Shown in pieces: positions 8,400 to 18,115 of a DNA stretch of 63,998 nucleotides (positions within the stretch are counted from its first letter, which is position 1; the number at the start of each line of letters is the position of its first letter). A program made the translations under genes and the position numbers. The stretch covers positions 1-63,998 of the forward strand of contig NZ_JACEGD010000035.1 in assembly GCF_016031635.1 (NCBI RefSeq). The letters are read 5' to 3'. The notes beneath the pieces are model-generated. The model was not told the origin of the DNA and searched no databases. It saw only the letters and a list, made by a program, of their open reading frames with translations. Source of the stretch: Bradyrhizobium diversitatis. Its GTDB lineage: Bacteria > Pseudomonadota > Alphaproteobacteria > Rhizobiales > Xanthobacteraceae.

Positions 8400-9262
8400 C
8401 GGATTGATTATCTCTCTTGGACGACGCCTTCCGCGAGTTGAACGAGTCCACTCGGTTCAGTCGGCTTGCGGAACACCTGAAGAAGGATACGACGCCAACA
8501 TCTTGCGAAGCGCCGGCGCGGCCGCAATTTGCGCTGGACTACCTTCGCAGCTTGAATACGGAGGTCCTCGTGTTCTCTCGAAGGCGTGCAATGCTCTGCT
8601 GCGAGTGATAGCGCACTGAGAGCGGCTCGAAACGTCATCCGCAGTCGCGGCCCAGTTAGGATGCCAATGCCCGTCATCACTCTCGTTCCATTGGCGAAAA
8701 GCCAACCCCTCCTTTCCGTGCAATTGGACTGGCCCAATGCCGGCGCGAGCGAACGCTTCATTGGCGCCCATTTTCTGTCCACCAAAGCGACCGCGCGCGC
8801 TCGCGATAGGATCGAATCCCGCTCGCGGCGACTGACCCATATCGCAACGCTATTGCAGTAATGCCGACATTAGTGTACTCAGCAAGAATTCTCACGATCT
8901 CGGGACGTACCGCGGAACAACCGCTAGCCAGCGCCGACATCGTTAGTCATTAGCCTGCCCGCACGTATTCCTCTGCAAGGCATTTCGCCTGTTCCCTCTG
9001 ATAGAGAACATAAGAATATTGCTCTGGTGGAGCGCCAACTGATCGTCCAGGGATCACTAGATTACTGTCGACCCCGAAACTCGTATTGATGCCATAAAAT
9101 TATCGTACGGGAACTCGGTCGATTTTCGAGTTGGGCCCGCCCCTTCTGGAACAGCTCCAGCACAGTGGGTGCCATGACAATTTTGCGACCATGTGCGGCA
9201 ACGTCGTGAAGGTCTTCAAGCTTGACGTTTATCGACCTCTAGACGGCGTTTGCTGAAGCGGC
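8400..9262 (-). pseudogene. Aromatic amino acid ammonia-lyase/aminomutase family (HAL/PAL type) pseudogene
   Basis: Scattered over all three minus-strand frames are pieces in family order: KLEDLHDVAAHGRKIVMAP (N-terminus), FYGINTSFGVDSN (normally YGVNTGFG), ALASGCSAVRPEIVRILAEY, and RYGSVAASG. The last holds the Ala-Ser-Gly triad that cyclises into the MIO cofactor. Then come KEGLAFANGT (normally EGLALINGT), MTFRAALSALSLAAE and GSPAQIAAAPALRKML. Histidine ammonia-lyases, phenylalanine/tyrosine ammonia-lyases and aminomutases share this layout. Several frameshifts and stops, including loss of the Asp after ASG, make it inactive. It lies directly downstream of a GNAT acetyltransferase on the same strand, perhaps a former two-gene unit. 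Confidence 0.65.
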
Positions 9263-9355
9263 ACCCGCCGACTCGATGACCATAAAATCGTCATTCCTCC
9301 GGGCAGGGTCAGCATGCGTGTTCATCTGCAGCAACTCACGTTGGCATCAACAGGC

Positions 9356-9856
9356 TCACGGCCCAACATGCCTTTCAAGCACCAAAATGTCGTAATGGTT
9401 TCCGCTGTCGGAAAAGACCTCTGGAAGGCATCCCGTGACCGAAAACCCGCATTTCCTTTCTGCGAAGGAAACGACGTCTGCCTTATGTTTAAACACCATC
9501 GCGAAAATGCAGTGTAGATTAAGGATAATTGCTCGGTTTAGAAGAGTGTGCGCAAGGGCGGCCCCAACTCCCCTACGACGAAATGACTCTTGAACAAAGA
9601 GCGACATCTCGACCGTGTGCTCAACATCGTCCCTGACGCGATACCGAGTGAGCGCTGTCCAGCCGACCACGGCGTCCTTGTCTACGTAGGCGTAGGACTC
9701 AAATGAGGGACGCGATTCGAAAAGGAATTCCTTCATTTCATTGACGCTCCACGGGCGCGTTCCTTGAGTTGATTCTCTGGCCTGGCATGCAGCGTTGTAG
9801 ATCTCTGTCACGGTTGGCAGGTCAGCCGTTTGCAACGGACGCACTTGGCACGACAT
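9356..9856 (-). CDS. GNAT-family N-acetyltransferase
   Basis: The start at ATG 9856 (MSCQVRPLQTADLPTVTEIY) is preceded by GGAGG at a proper distance; an in-frame ATG lies 33 bases upstream. The 166-residue protein has the GNAT fold order: N-terminal strand, VVGWTALTRYR, beta-4 VEMSLFVQESF, and the acetyl-CoA pyrophosphate loop RRRGVGAAL. FAERKCGFSVTGCLPEVF and a C-terminal LVLERHV follow. Close relatives acetylate phosphinothricin-like amino acids or other small amines. It is divergent from a second GNAT gene about 300 bases away and is followed by the ammonia-lyase pseudogene. Confidence 0.8.
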   Translation of the reverse strand: MSCQVRPLQTADLPTVTEIYNAACQARESTQGTRPWSVNEMKEFLFESRPSFESYAYVDKDAVVGWTALTRYRVRDDVEHTVEMSLFVQESFRRRGVGAALAHTLLNRAIILNLHCIFAMVFKHKADVVSFAERKCGFSVTGCLPEVFSDSGNHYDILVLERHVGP

Positions 9857-10159
9857 AATACGTTCCTCCGATCTCGTTTCGGATCGCAACAGCTATCTGA
9901 CAGTCCCTGTTTCCGGAGCTCGCAGCAACCTACCAGAGCTGATAGCTTTGCGGACAGACCTGACTGTGGTTTGTTCGGCGTAATGGAGACGAGGCAGCGG
10001 ATATCCGCACTTTGCGCAAGTAAATGGCGTCTCAGCAGATGACAAACGGGCGTGAAGTTACCGAGTCACGATTTGCAGACCTCGTTGGATACTGAGGCGT
10101 TTAGCGTGTCACAAGGCACCGCGTACGCGCGCTTAAACAAGAACGGACGGGTCAGACCA

Positions 10160-10651
10160 ATGTTTCGACGTGCAACTTATGCCGATACCGGGGCGATCGC
10201 AAAGATCTACAATCAGGCGATGAAGCCTGGCATTTTTGCTATAAGTCACATCGCTCCCGATACTTACAAGGAACGTGCCCTCTGGCTTAGCGAACATAAA
10301 GATCCGTATCCTGCGTTCGTCTATGAAACTGATAATGGTATAGTGATTGGTTGGTGCTCATTGAGCAGATTTTGCGTGCGCCCTGAATATATAGAAGTCG
10401 CCGAAACGTCACGCTACATTGACGAGAATCATCGAGGGAAGGGACTTGGAAGACTTATGCTGGCACACTTGATTGAAACAGCCACCAATTTGGGGTTACG
10501 ACTACTGGTGTCGCGCGCGTATGAAAGAAATATCCGAACAATAAAAAGCGCTGATCCTTTCGGATTTCAACGCGTGGCGGTACTACACGAAACGGCACGT
10601 ATTCATGGCGAATGGCACAACGACGCATTTTTCTGGAAGAAATTGCGATGA
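10160..10651 (+). CDS. GNAT-family N-acetyltransferase (phosphinothricin acetyltransferase-like)
   Basis: From ATG 10160 the protein (163 residues) starts MFRRATYADTGAIAKIYNQA, the usual first strand of PAT-like GNATs. GIVIGWCSLSRF, ETSRYIDENH, the acetyl-CoA loop RGKGLGRLML and a C-terminal FGFQRVAVLHETAR/FFWKKLR complete the fold. A GTG at 10052 would add 36 residues with no domain content, so the internal ATG is preferred. No strong ribosome binding site is visible at either. It is more AT-rich than the surroundings, suggesting separate acquisition. It is divergent from the GNAT gene at 9356-9856; the two are distant paralogues rather than a recent duplication. Confidence 0.75.
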   Translation: MFRRATYADTGAIAKIYNQAMKPGIFAISHIAPDTYKERALWLSEHKDPYPAFVYETDNGIVIGWCSLSRFCVRPEYIEVAETSRYIDENHRGKGLGRLMLAHLIETATNLGLRLLVSRAYERNIRTIKSADPFGFQRVAVLHETARIHGEWHNDAFFWKKLR

Positions 10652-11180
10652 GCTCGCGCTGTGTGGACGTGCCCAAGCGATGTGAGCTTACGACCGGCGG
10701 CGTCAAGAACACTTCTCGTGTGCACTCACAGCTGAATGGGGAGTTGCTAGCAGTCTTTCAGGCTGCACACCGCAATAGCGGGAGCCAATCCGCTGACCAG
10801 GAGGTACCGGTCGAAACGATGCCGTACCGGCCATTTTGATCAAGGCACGGCCGCCATCAAGATTGTAGAATGGCCGGTTGCGCCAAACGCAGCTGGCAGG
10901 GCCGCAAACACGCCGACAAACACTGCCCAAACCATGTCTGCGTAGTTTCAGTTCGGCAGATCTGTCGACACGGCACACTCGCCAATGCTAAGCACTTGCC
11001 GAGCCAGAGACTCAAATTGGATCGCCGCGCCGCCGCAAATACCACGGCGTTGAGTAACTGTAAAGTTGCGGGTATCCGAAAAGAACACCGGCTGCCCTAG
11101 CTAGCGTTACTTTGGTAGATTTACTCACGCTGCGACTCGTCGCAAATCCATTTTTGGCAATGCGAGCATCATTGCGGCGC
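10652..11180. other. No supported gene
   Basis: A minus-strand stretch around 10850-10940 reads NMVWAVFVGVFAALPAAFG, which looks like a membrane helix. It is surrounded by stops, so it may be a transporter scrap. Nothing else is recognisable. Confidence 0.3.
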
Positions 11181-11183
11181 TGG

Positions 11184-11690
11184 TCAAGTGATGAGTTCCA
11201 GGATAGGGCAAGGTCGGTTGCGGTGGTTGCCCGTTGATTCTTTTTTCCCGCCTTGGCAGTTTTGAGCCGGCGATGCTGAAGGAAAGCGTAAGCGATCATG
11301 GTCAAAGAGCGCATGGCGGTGAAGGCCTTGCCAGGATCGCCCTCGAAGTGGTCGAGGCCCAGGTTGTTGGTGAGCCTGCTCGCAAATCCATTGCGCCTTG
11401 ATGATGGCCGCAAGGGTGCGCAGGTCCGTCTTCGCTGGCCGGTTGGCGAAATAGTATTTCTTCTCTCCCGACATCCTATGTTCGCCGACAAGCCAAGCCT
11501 CGTCGCCTGGCAAATGTTGCAGACTCTTGTCCCTGACCCGCTGCGGTGCTCCGGCACGCGGACGGCAGCAAGAGCCTTGAGCTTCCTCTCCGTGCCGGTG
11601 TGCCAACTGATGTCGTTGGCAAGCATGTCTTCGGTCGGCATCGATAGAATGTCCGTGACGTGCCGCTGACGAGGACGACCGCGCTTGGCC
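11184..11690 (-). mobile_element. IS701-family transposase remnant (C-terminal half)
   Basis: KYYFANRPAKTDLRTLAAII, KAQWICEQAHQQ, LGLDHFEGDPG and MIAYAFLQHRRLKTA are spread over two frames. Together they form the C-terminal part of IS701-type DDE transposases. MPTEDMLAND precedes them. Frameshifts break it near 11500 and 11380. A second copy of this family lies at 22.4-22.7 kb and an N-terminal piece at 16.7 kb. Confidence 0.6.
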
Positions 11691-12279
11691 ACCGGCCCGA
11701 TCATCTGAACATCTACAGGGTAATCTTGAGGTGCCGCGGAATCACGACCGCCGCGGCAAGCCTGCGGGCCGTGAGTTCCTGACGGAACGGCGCGCTCAGA
11801 CGGTCTAGCATACCCAAGGTCCTCCGAAAAAGCAGTCTTGAATCTGATTTGCTACCGCAAGGGAACCCCACGACTTTCACAACGCAGCGCACTCGAGACG
11901 CGCTCCCCAATTTTTATCCCGTGATCACGACACGCAGAAGCTGTGTATCGGTTGCCTTGCGCACCTCCGCTAGCGCGAGAGCGACAGCAGCCGCTGCCGA
12001 AGTATGACCGGGAATGTCTCGTCAAGGTCTATAGAGTTCGCAAAATGGCAGTTGGCATATAACGCGCCCCGCAAGGCTCCAGAGCTGTTTGCGACCCGTG
12101 ACAGACGCGATGTTGCCATCTCCCGAGAAATTAGCCGAGCCATGGGCAATCGGCGTCATGCGCGTGCGGGTGGCCGAGATCATACGGCCGATCATATGGA
12201 GCACTAGAAGGCTGTTAAAAAGGGTGCTCGCCGCCGACCGACAGGGTGATTCATTGGCTCCGACGAAATTCGGAGATGG

Positions 12280-13076
12280 CGCGTGCGCTGCGGGGACAAT
12301 CAAACGGATGAGCTGTTCAGGTACCTTGACTTGGAGGCGCGGGTGCGCCGCGACCATCCGCTGCGAGCGATCCGGACTATTGTGCACGAGGCGCTGCCGG
12401 CGCTGGAGCGCGGGCGATGCTGTTGCAGGCCTTTTTTTCGATCCGGTCGGAGCGGTATTGATGGAGCGGATTACGACGCCCTGCTGTTCCGCTGGAAACG
12501 GCGTCGACGATGCGGCCCGGAACCATTCGGTGTTTCTCAAGAACCCCGAGCGGCTGCTGGAAGGCGACATAGCGGCGAAGATCCTGGCGTCGGGTGCTCG
12601 CGCAGCCTAGGAGGAACAAGCTTCTGTCGAGCGATCACTTCTCGGTCGATGGCACGCCGATCGAGGCATGATCCCCCGATGAAGAGCGTCAAGCCGAAGG
12701 ACGGCTCTGGCGAGCCGCCGACCCAAGCGGCGCGCGAAATGCCAAAGCGGACTTCCACGGTTAGAAACGGTCGAACGACCCCCATGCTTCGACCATCGAT
12801 CCCGATGCCAGGGTCTACCGCAAGGGTAAAGGCAAGGAGACGAAGCTGTGCTTCATCGGGCGTGGGCTGATGGAGAACCGCCACGACTTGCTGGTCGACG
12901 CCTGCCTGACGCTGGCTGACGGGCATGCCGAACGGGTGGCCTCGCTGCAGGGCGTTCGGCTGGATGAAGACGGTCACCCGGCGAGACAAGACCAGCTTCA
13001 GTGGCCGTGATCGCGTTGGGTGGGGTTTACCTTCGCTGCCGCCGCCTACAATCTCAGGCACCTTGACCATCAGCCG
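12280..13076 (+). mobile_element. IS5-family transposase remnant (second IS5 type)
   Basis: DNQTDELFRYLDLEARVRRD and HPLRAIRTIVHEALPAL start a transposase of a different IS5 subgroup from the copies at 7.4, 47.3 and 62.6 kb. Further pieces, in several frames, are LLEGDIAAKI, DHFSVDGTPIEA, MKSVKPKDGSGEPP, CFIGRGLMEN and DACLTLADGHAERVASL. An internal deletion then joins directly to a degraded FGWMKTVTRRDK and FTFAAAAYNL. Frameshifts and this deletion make it inactive. Confidence 0.7.
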
Positions 13077-13104
13077 GGCTTCGAATCAGCCTGAGAGCCG
13101 CACC

Positions 13105-13360
13105 ATGCTTCGCCAGCGCCTTTGCCGGCCGCTGGCGCATCGTCGAAATGGACAACTGGGAAGGGCACGACGAGAATGATCCCGCCTGCGGTCGCGGATG
13201 GGCTATGACTTTGCACCTAGTCCTTCAGAAGAACGCGCCAAGCCCGCCGTGATGTATGGGATGAAGTGTGGTTTCGCGCTGCCGATCGGGACAGACCATC
13301 ATCTGATGCCTGATGGCCCGTTCTCGGGAGCGCTTGCTGAGGACCTGAACTCGATTGCCA
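13105..13360 (+). pseudogene. Unassigned gene scraps
   Basis: GRWRIVEMDNWEGHDEND and PACGRGWAM look like two ends of a small conserved protein joined across an internal deletion. A second in-frame piece, MYGMKCGFALPIGTDHHL, ends at the plus-strand stop near 13368. Both look like former coding sequence, but I cannot name the families with confidence. Confidence 0.3.
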
Positions 13361-13592
13361 TCAAGTGACGTAGAGGGCACTTAGCCAAAGCAGGGGCAGA
13401 AGGGTCAGCAGCGACGCCACGGCGGCAATCGTGCGCGTGGGGAGCGGCCGGCTCATCGTGTGCGAGCAGGATGTTGCGGAAATATCATGTGCTTCCGAAA
13501 TGTCGATCTACTCGATTCGGACCGGTCCGCATGACAACGATGCGATCCGACGAGGTAAGAGCCTCTTCCTGGTCGTGGGCGACACATATTCG
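13361..13592 (-). pseudogene. ABC transporter scraps (ATP-binding subunit and a permease-like piece)
   Basis: Minus strand 13592-13503 reads RICVAHDQEEALTSSDRIVV then MRTG. This is the H-loop and switch region of PotA/MalK-type importer ATPases, where HDQEEAL.SDRI is diagnostic. A second in-frame piece, TRTIAAVASLLTLLPLLWLS, ends at 13361 and looks like the first membrane helix of a permease. They are what is left of an uptake operon next to the CoA-transferase at 13853-15046. No promoter or intact subunit remains. Confidence 0.5.
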
Positions 13593-13852
13593 GGTCCGCG
13601 AATTGCGCGAGAAGAATCGCGGCCGTTCATTTACCTGGTGGATCAGTTGAGTCCCACCCCTAACGCGTCGAACCTCATCGACCAGTAGGCGAATTGCCCA
13701 AGCCGGTCGCTTGGGAGGTATGAGCCTATTTCGAAATTACGCAGTCCGGCTGAGCCCTCTTCTTCGCGGTGAACGAAAATGCCTCGCCATCTGGAGGTCG
13801 TCTTACAATCCAAGCTTGCTGATCAAAATTCGGTCCTAATTATAGGTTTCGT

Positions 13853-15046
13853 CTAGCGGGGTGGGCGATCAGGCCGCAAGCTCCTTCCCTTGGCCAATTC
13901 TTGAATCTCCGACTCTGAATAGCCAAGGTAAGTGAGGATCGAGAACGTGTCGCCGCCTAGCGACGGGACGACGCTAACTCGTCCTATGCTGGCTCTATCG
14001 AACTCGAGCGGCAGCGTAGGGACATCGATTGCATGCCCCTTCTCATCAATCATCGTAACCAGCCCGCCTGGACGACGGACGTGTGGATCGTCTAGCAGTT
14101 CCTCCGGTGCGTTGATCGGTGCGAACGGTATACTCACGTCGTCGAGCTTTGCCATGAGATATTCTAGGTCGTGCTGCCGCAGCCGGTCCGCGATGGGCGG
14201 TAACAGCCGAGGCCGAGCGTCGATGCGTTGCTGAACCTTCGTAAGGTCCGGATCAGCCAGCAGCGCATCAAGGCCGAATGTGCGACAAAGAGCTTTCCAT
14301 TGACCATCGGTGGTCACGGCGATGAAGAGCCGCTTATCGTCTCGCGTGGTGAAGATGTCGTAGACAGGCCAGCACAGAATTCGCTGCGGCATCGGCGGCA
14401 CAGGTACGCCCGTCATCTGAAACTGGACGATGTGCTGTGCCACACTGAAAAGGCAATTTTCGAAGAGCCCGATGCGAATTTCGGAGCCCTTCCCGTTCAT
14501 TTCCCGTTCGCGCAATGCGGCGAGAATTCCGATTACTCCAAACATCCCACCCATGATGTCATTCACAGAAGCGCCGACCCGAAGCGGCACCTCGCGTGAC
14601 CCGGTCATATATGCGAGGCCAGCCATCATCTGTACGACCTCATCGAGTGCAGGTCGATGTTCATAGGGGCCGCTTAGAAAGCCTTTGTGAGCCGCGATGA
14701 TGAGTCTTGGAAAGTGCTTCGTAAGGCTGGTCCCGTCCAATCCACTTTTCATTATCGTCTCGTCCTTGAAGTTCTCGATGAAAACATCCGAGCGTTCGAG
14801 AAGACGGAATAATGCGTTTCTGCCCGATTTGGTGGCTACGTCGAGAACGAGGCTTCTTTTTCCGCGATTGAAGAGCGGAAAAAAACTGGTCCCCATTCCC
14901 TCGAGCGCCCGGGTCTTATCGCCTGGGGGCGGCTCGACCTTGATGACGTCCGCACCGAGTTGAGAGAGTATCATACCACAACAAGGTCCCATGATCATGT
15001 GGCTCATTTCGACTATCTGAATGCCGCGTAGCGGGAGCTTATCCAT
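13853..15046 (-). CDS. CaiB/BaiF-family (type III) CoA-transferase
   Basis: The 397-residue protein starts MDKLPLRGIQIVEMSHMIMG after a purine-rich AGAGGACGGA. It carries GADVIKVEPPPGDKTR near residue 32, FNRGKRSLVLDV, and DVFIENFKDE. ASVNDIMGGMFGVIG contains the conserved Asp that forms the acyl-anhydride intermediate in the family. DDPHVRRPGG and a C-terminal PLEFDRA / LGYSESEIQ complete it. Such enzymes move CoA between carboxylic acids. Length and motifs look intact. It is paralogous to the enzyme at 59522-60715 and to the remnant at 51931-52305. Upstream on the same strand is a truncated M24 peptidase-type gene, the same association as at 55-61 kb. Confidence 0.85.
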   Translation of the reverse strand: MDKLPLRGIQIVEMSHMIMGPCCGMILSQLGADVIKVEPPPGDKTRALEGMGTSFFPLFNRGKRSLVLDVATKSGRNALFRLLERSDVFIENFKDETIMKSGLDGTSLTKHFPRLIIAAHKGFLSGPYEHRPALDEVVQMMAGLAYMTGSREVPLRVGASVNDIMGGMFGVIGILAALREREMNGKGSEIRIGLFENCLFSVAQHIVQFQMTGVPVPPMPQRILCWPVYDIFTTRDDKRLFIAVTTDGQWKALCRTFGLDALLADPDLTKVQQRIDARPRLLPPIADRLRQHDLEYLMAKLDDVSIPFAPINAPEELLDDPHVRRPGGLVTMIDEKGHAIDVPTLPLEFDRASIGRVSVVPSLGGDTFSILTYLGYSESEIQELAKGRSLRPDRPPR

Positions 15047-15406
15047 TCCGTCCTCTGCCTAAACCTCATCCGCACATGTTCGCTGCCGCGACCAGCGGCG
15101 AGTGACACCAGATAATGAAGCCGCAGGTCGAGCCGATCGCGATGACACCTCGCAACCTACCGCCCGACGGCTGCGACATCGGTCGGTTCGAGTGTCCGAT
15201 CGCCCCCGGCGCCCCGATTTGGCGAAGCTCGCTCGATGGAGTCCGAGATGATCGAGAAGTCAAAAATGGCCGCATCCAGGATCGTGCTCGCGGCGGGGGC
15301 CGGGCGTCGGGCGGCAGCCCGCGTTCCGTCCCGAGGCTTCCGAAAGCGTGTAATGTCATGGACGAAGACTCCGGCTAAAGCGCAAAACGCTTCCGAGGCG
15401 CACGCG
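15047..15406. other. No recognisable gene
   Basis: The space between the CoA-transferase and the M24 fragment should hold the C-terminal half of the M24 gene by comparison with the 55.6-56.7 kb copy. I see no such sequence and only Arg/Pro-rich spurious frames. Confidence 0.35.
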
Positions 15407-15997
15407 TCAGTACCCCCACGCATGTTTCGGTGATGCGGAATACAGGATGGCGGCATCGGCGATGGCGGCTGCATCCCGCATGACGGCGACCTCGAGGTCG
15501 GACATGACGATACGCACCCAGTCGACCTTCGTGCGGGCCACGCTTTTCGCCAACCTCTCCTTGAACTTCTCCGCCAAGTGCGGGGTCGTCATACCCAAGC
15601 CCAAGCCGTAGCTGCCGTCGAATTCGATGCCCACGCTGCAGTTCGCCAAACTGGCTTGATGGCGAACATCGGTCACTGTGTCATAGCCGTTCTTGTTGGC
15701 CCTGCCGACGTAGTCGTCGGAATATCCGATCACGTTGCCCGTCTCCACGAACGTTGGGTGGACAAACGGCCGAAACATCGACGGCACGCCTGATGAGCGT
15801 CGACGCTTCTTGTCGGCCATCACTACCAGTCCATCAAGTGAGTAACTCCGCGCAAAACTGCCGGTAAGAGAGGTGATATTCGATGAGTTTGTGACAAGGG
15901 CACCGTTTTCGCATCGTCCCATTTCAGCTTTCAATGCGGCAAGCCTGCGCAGGTACTCTATTCTCGGGTAAACCTGCAATCCTTTGCTGATTGTCAT
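15407..15997 (-). pseudogene. M24 / ectoine hydrolase-like (EutD/DoeA type), N-terminal fragment
   Basis: From ATG 15997 (MTISKGLQVYPRIEYLRRLA) the frame covers the creatinase N-terminal domain with NSSNITSLTG, IGYSDDYVGRANKNGYDTV and SDLEVAVMRDAAAIADAAIL. It then ends within a few residues. The catalytic pita-bread domain with the metal ligands is absent, so it cannot be active. The N-terminal half closely parallels the gene at 55.6-56.7 kb. EutD/DoeA proteins open the ectoine ring to give N-acetyl-2,4-diaminobutyrate; family membership is clear, but the substrate of this lost enzyme is not. Confidence 0.65.
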
Positions 15998-16440
15998 CGT
16001 CTTCGACCATCTGGGGTGTTGAAGACAGCCGCCTCGCATCGAGAACTGCGCAGTCCATCTCGACCGTCAGGTCGCTCGCAAAGATTGCTTGGAACGATCG
16101 GCTCCAAATGGACGACCTTCATGGTCACGGCTCGGATTCCTTCGCTCGCCTTCTCACTGGGAATCGTGGACCCAGCGCATTCCGGTTGACGTCAGGGAGC
16201 CCCGAAATCGAGCGATGCAGAACCGTGGTGTGCAGCGACGCCACCACTGACCGAGAGGACGACTTGTCAGTCGTCATGGTTTCAGTTTTGACATGCCGAA
16301 TGCCGTCAAGATGGATTAGCTGCTCGCGCTGCGGACTCTTCGGATGGTGTCTCAGGTTCTTCGCCATCGTTGCTTTCTGTAGCCGCGCACCATCCGCGCT
16401 CTCGCAAGAGTATGTGTCGCACCACGCCATCTCACCACTG
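15998..16440. other. No recognisable gene
   Basis: Only short overlapping frames without family resemblance are present on both strands. Confidence 0.35.
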
Positions 16441-16469
16441 GGAGCAGCGCTTCTCTTTGTCTAAGCGAT

Positions 16470-16513
16470 GCTACAACGCCGGGCTTGCGGCGCATACTAT
16501 CAACTTTGCTAGG
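16470..16513. repeat. IS427-type 3' end, left copy
   Basis: This segment matches 18554-18597 with a few mismatches; 16492-16513 and 18576-18597 are identical over 22 bases. In the right-hand copy the block spans the stop codon and 3' flank of an IS427-group IS5 transposase, so this is a second, solo element end. The two copies have the same orientation and enclose the leuA-like gene. Confidence 0.6.
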
Positions 16514-16689
16514 CCTAACTGACGTGTTCGTGGAAATTACCGCGGGGGTAAGATATTTCAGCTTTTGTTGTTATCCATCTTTCAATTATTCATAGGTGGC
16601 GGCTTTTGGAGGGCGGGCCATGCAGCGGGCGATCGCGATCAGTTGCACCACTGCGTCGCTGATGGGATCTGGGAGGCGGCACCGGTAAC

Positions 16690-16870
16690 GTCAGAACTGC
16701 TCATTCGGGCCGACCGGGCTCGTCGGCCGTCAGGTTGCGGTGCTGTTCATCGATGACACGGCAATGCCGAAGAAGGGGCGAACGCTCAGTTGGTGTCGCT
16801 GCGCAATTTGCATCGAGTCTCGGCAAAAACGGCGAATTGCCAAAGTATTGCCGGGCCCGTTAGGACGAAT
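16690..16870 (+). mobile_element. IS701-family transposase scrap (N-terminal catalytic region)
   Basis: VAVLFIDDTAMPKKG followed in the next frame by SVGVAAQFASSLGKNGELPK matches the first catalytic Asp segment of IS701 transposases, which have DDTGLPKKG followed by HSVGVARQY. A frameshift separates the two halves. Confidence 0.6.
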
Positions 16871-16930
16871 TCCGCTGATTTAGAGGCTCCAAGGTGGGCT
16901 ACGTTGGTTTTGCCGAGTCTTTCTCCGGAA

Positions 16931-18115
16931 TTACTGTCGCGCCAGCGCGGCAGCAACCAAGGACCTGATATCGTCATCGGAGATGTGTTTTTTTTGATCC
17001 GCCAAAGCTTTGAATTGCACGAATGCGTGTTCTAAGGTGGCCTCTGAGTGCCGATAGCCAAGCTCCTGGGCCTTCCGTGCGAACGCATGTCGGCCGGAGT
17101 GCTTTCCCATTACGAGCGACGTGTGCTCTGCACCAACACTCTCCGGTTTCATAATTTCGTATGTCTGAGCATTCTTCAATATACCATCTTGATGGATACC
17201 GGCTTCGTGCGCGAACGCATTCCGACCGACGATCGCCTTGTTGTACTGTACCGGAAATGAAGTTACCTCGCTTACTAGCTTAGAGGCACGGGCGAGCATC
17301 TGAGTCTCAATATTGGTCCAGTAAGGCAGTACATCGTCGCGAACCTTGATAGCCATGACGATTTCCTCCAGAGACGCGTTGCCTGCGCGTTCACCAATTC
17401 CGTTGATCGTGCACTCAACCTGTCTAGCGCCAGCGTGGATTCCAGCGAGGGAGTTCGAAACGGCCATCCCAAGATCGTTGTGACAATGGACCGAAAACCT
17501 AACCTTATGGGAGTTGGGCACGCGTTCCTGCGCCATCCTAACCATTGCCGCGTATTCTTCCGGCGTAGAATAGCCGACAGTATCTGGTAGGTTGATCGTG
17601 GTGGCTCCCGCGTTGATCGCCGCCTCAATGCAACGGCATAGGAAATCGTGATCGCTGCGCGTTGCGTCTTCGCCGGACCACTCGACGTCGTCAGTATGAG
17701 TTCTCGCCCTTTTTACTTGGGCGACTACCAATTCGTGAACCTGCTCCTCTTCCATCTGAAGCTTCCACTTCATGTGGATCGGCGAAGTGGAAATGAACGT
17801 ACTAATACGGCCATGCTTTGCAGGCTTGATCGCCTCGGCGCAACGATCGATGTCTTCGCGCGTAGCACGCGACAGTCCACATACCACGGCATCCTTTGTC
17901 TGTTTGGCAATCGCATGTACAGCTGCATACTCTGCTTTCGATGCGGCTGGATAGCCCGCCTCGATTACGTCAACTCTCATGTTGTCGAGCATCTCCGCTA
18001 TCCGAAGCTTTTCTTCAAGAGTCATTGTCGCGCCTGGCGACTGCTCACCGTCACGCAAGGTTGTATCGAAGACAAGGATTCGTTCGCTCTTAGCGGTCGG
18101 GGTTAAAGAAATCAT
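16931..18115 (-). CDS. leuA: 2-isopropylmalate synthase-type enzyme lacking the C-terminal regulatory domain
   Basis: The DRE-TIM metallolyase barrel is complete: FDTTLRDGEQSPGATM with R21/D22, TFISTSPIHMKWKL, LPDTVGYSTPEEYA, metal ligands H210 and H212 in SVHCHNDLG, and GIGERAGNASLEE. IVGRNAFAHEAGIHQDG, GKHSGRHAF and ISDDDIRSL follow. It then stops at residue 394, whereas LeuA is usually about 500-560 residues with a C-terminal leucine-binding dimer domain. The start ATG 18115 is preceded by AAAGGA. The enzyme would condense acetyl-CoA with a 2-oxo acid, without normal leucine feedback; a homocitrate-synthase-like (NifV) or alkylmalate role is possible. IS remnants flank it on both sides. 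Confidence 0.8.
   Translation of the reverse strand: MISLTPTAKSERILVFDTTLRDGEQSPGATMTLEEKLRIAEMLDNMRVDVIEAGYPAASKAEYAAVHAIAKQTKDAVVCGLSRATREDIDRCAEAIKPAKHGRISTFISTSPIHMKWKLQMEEEQVHELVVAQVKRARTHTDDVEWSGEDATRSDHDFLCRCIEAAINAGATTINLPDTVGYSTPEEYAAMVRMAQERVPNSHKVRFSVHCHNDLGMAVSNSLAGIHAGARQVECTINGIGERAGNASLEEIVMAIKVRDDVLPYWTNIETQMLARASKLVSEVTSFPVQYNKAIVGRNAFAHEAGIHQDGILKNAQTYEIMKPESVGAEHTSLVMGKHSGRHAFARKAQELGYRHSEATLEHAFVQFKALADQKKHISDDDIRSLVAAALARQ

Noticed and set aside
12646..12662. TGGCAC followed by GCCGA, sigma54-like
   Set aside because: The -12 part (TCGAG) does not match and the site lies inside an IS5 transposase coding motif.
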